From an uncultured Lachnospiraceae bacterium (GTDB lineage Bacteria > Bacillota > Clostridia > Lachnospirales > Lachnospiraceae): a stretch of DNA of 6,175 nucleotides. The translations under genes were made by a program, and so were the position numbers. The stretch is taken from positions 1 through 6,175 of the forward strand of contig CAJTTU010000145.1 in assembly GCA_910579325.1 (NCBI GenBank). Reading direction: 5' to 3'. The notes under the pieces were generated by a model. The model was not told the DNA's origin and made no database searches. It was given only the letters and a program-made list of their open reading frames with translations. Of this stretch, positions 5,720 through 6,175 are shown in pieces; within the stretch, counting starts at the first letter, position 1; every line of letters begins with the position of its first letter.

Positions 5720-6175
5720 TCAGCCCTTGAAGCGGTAGGGCAGCTTGCGCCCGCCGCGCTGCTGGCTGTTATACTTTTCCAGAATGACGCGGGCAAAGCG
5801 GAGGGCGGCTTTATTGGTGGAGAAGTCCATCTTGCCGCGCCGGATGATTTCTTCCGGGTCAACCGCAGACAGCCGCTTGATGAAAGAGCGGTCGTCCAGT
5901 TCGGTTTCATAGGTTTTCAGAAACAGCGCCATGCCGGAGAGCATAGACGCACGGAGGGAGATGGACGCGCCGTGCCATGTGCTGTCCAGTAGTACCAGCA
6001 GGCGGGAAAAAGCCGCTCCGCCCAGCAGCCGGTAGGCGTTGATGATGGCGCGGGTAGAGAGGATTTCATAAGCGTCGCCGCTTTTCTTATCCAGCACCCA
6101 CACAAAACCCGCCGCCTCCACAAGCCGCTTGATTTCCAGCACCTCGGCATCCGTGCCGGACTCCAGCAGGGCTTT
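5720..6175 (-). CDS. ParB-like / DUF6551-like protein, C-terminal part
   Basis: This gene is open to the right edge (first visible residues KALLESGTDAEVLEIK), so its start is outside the window. 151 residues are visible before the TGA at 5720. A GTG at 6142 is in frame but has no good ribosome site and falls inside a conserved-looking segment, so I do not take it as the start. The visible part is mostly helical, with LDKKSGDAYEILSTRAIINAYRLLGG..., STWHG, LRASMLSGMALFLKTYETELD and a basic end (YNSQQRGGRKLPYRF). The order, with a residue-variable strand, an 'AI..ay..lg' helix, a 'Tw.g' motif, 'l.glalFl..Y' and a final 'YN....r.Lp', reminds me of the C-terminal region of DUF6551 proteins of phages and conjugative elements, which have a ParB-like N-terminal fold. 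That is from memory and unchecked. A role in DNA binding or partition is possible but unproven. Confidence 0.75.
   Translation of the reverse strand, partial: KALLESGTDAEVLEIKRLVEAAGFVWVLDKKSGDAYEILSTRAIINAYRLLGGAAFSRLLVLLDSTWHGASISLRASMLSGMALFLKTYETELDDRSFIKRLSAVDPEEIIRRGKMDFSTNKAALRFARVILEKYNSQQRGGRKLPYRFKG

Larger units (their letters stand above)
431..6175. mobile_element. Inserted integrative element with LSR triplet, left end and part of cargo
   Basis: I infer that an element starts at or within a few bases of 430/431. Tyrosine-integrase coding stops there, and the recombinase operon points its 3' end at the junction with only 72 bases between, a common layout at the ends of serine-recombinase elements. 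No second integrase half occurs up to 6175. The genes to the right of the recombinases look like element genes, so the element probably extends past the window. The right end, attR and the total size cannot be seen. A smaller insertion, or a deletion-derived junction, is not excluded. Confidence 0.6.

Noticed and set aside
1..6175. CRISPR array, tRNA or rRNA genes
   Set aside because: No regularly spaced repeats and no tRNA-like or rRNA-like segments were recognised; nearly all sequence is accounted for by coding regions.

Overview
This 6.2 kb window looks like one end of an integrative element from a gut-type Clostridia (Bacillota). The evidence is the moderately high G+C, the strong AAGGAGG-type ribosome binding sites, a Tn916-like tyrosine integrase fragment, tandem large serine recombinases (LSRs) and small genes typical of conjugative elements. 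No species can be named.

Layout. Positions 2-430 (+) hold the middle part of a tyrosine integrase gene. Its start lies off the window, and its coding similarity stops abruptly just after the HDLRH catalytic box, so the last two active-site elements, including the tyrosine nucleophile, are missing. Positions 431-502 are a short AT-rich non-coding stretch that I read as the end of the inserted element (an att half-site). Positions 503-5295 (-) hold three complete LSR genes in one tightly coupled operon, transcribed leftward toward the junction. Positions 5296-5425 hold its control region: a near-consensus sigma-A promoter (TTGACT, 17 bp, TATACT) and an 83-nt leader with a hairpin that encloses the ribosome binding site of the first recombinase. 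Positions 5426-5647 (-) encode a 73-aa accessory protein (possibly DUF6870). A hairpin/terminator lies at 5671-5702. Positions 5720-6175 (-) hold the C-terminal part of a gene that runs off the right edge and resembles the C-terminal region of ParB-like/DUF6551 proteins.

Interpretation. An element carrying three LSRs appears to have inserted into the conserved HDLRH codons of the tyrosine integrase of another mobile element. All three recombinases keep the serine nucleophile, the arginine motif and the zinc ribbon, so the module looks intact. The integrase it sits in is broken. The other half of that integrase is not in the window, so the element should continue beyond 6175.

The most interesting points are the target (the active-site motif of a rival integrase), the stop/start-coupled recombinase triplet, the leader hairpin that could set recombinase expression, and a small neighbouring protein that could be tested as a directionality factor.
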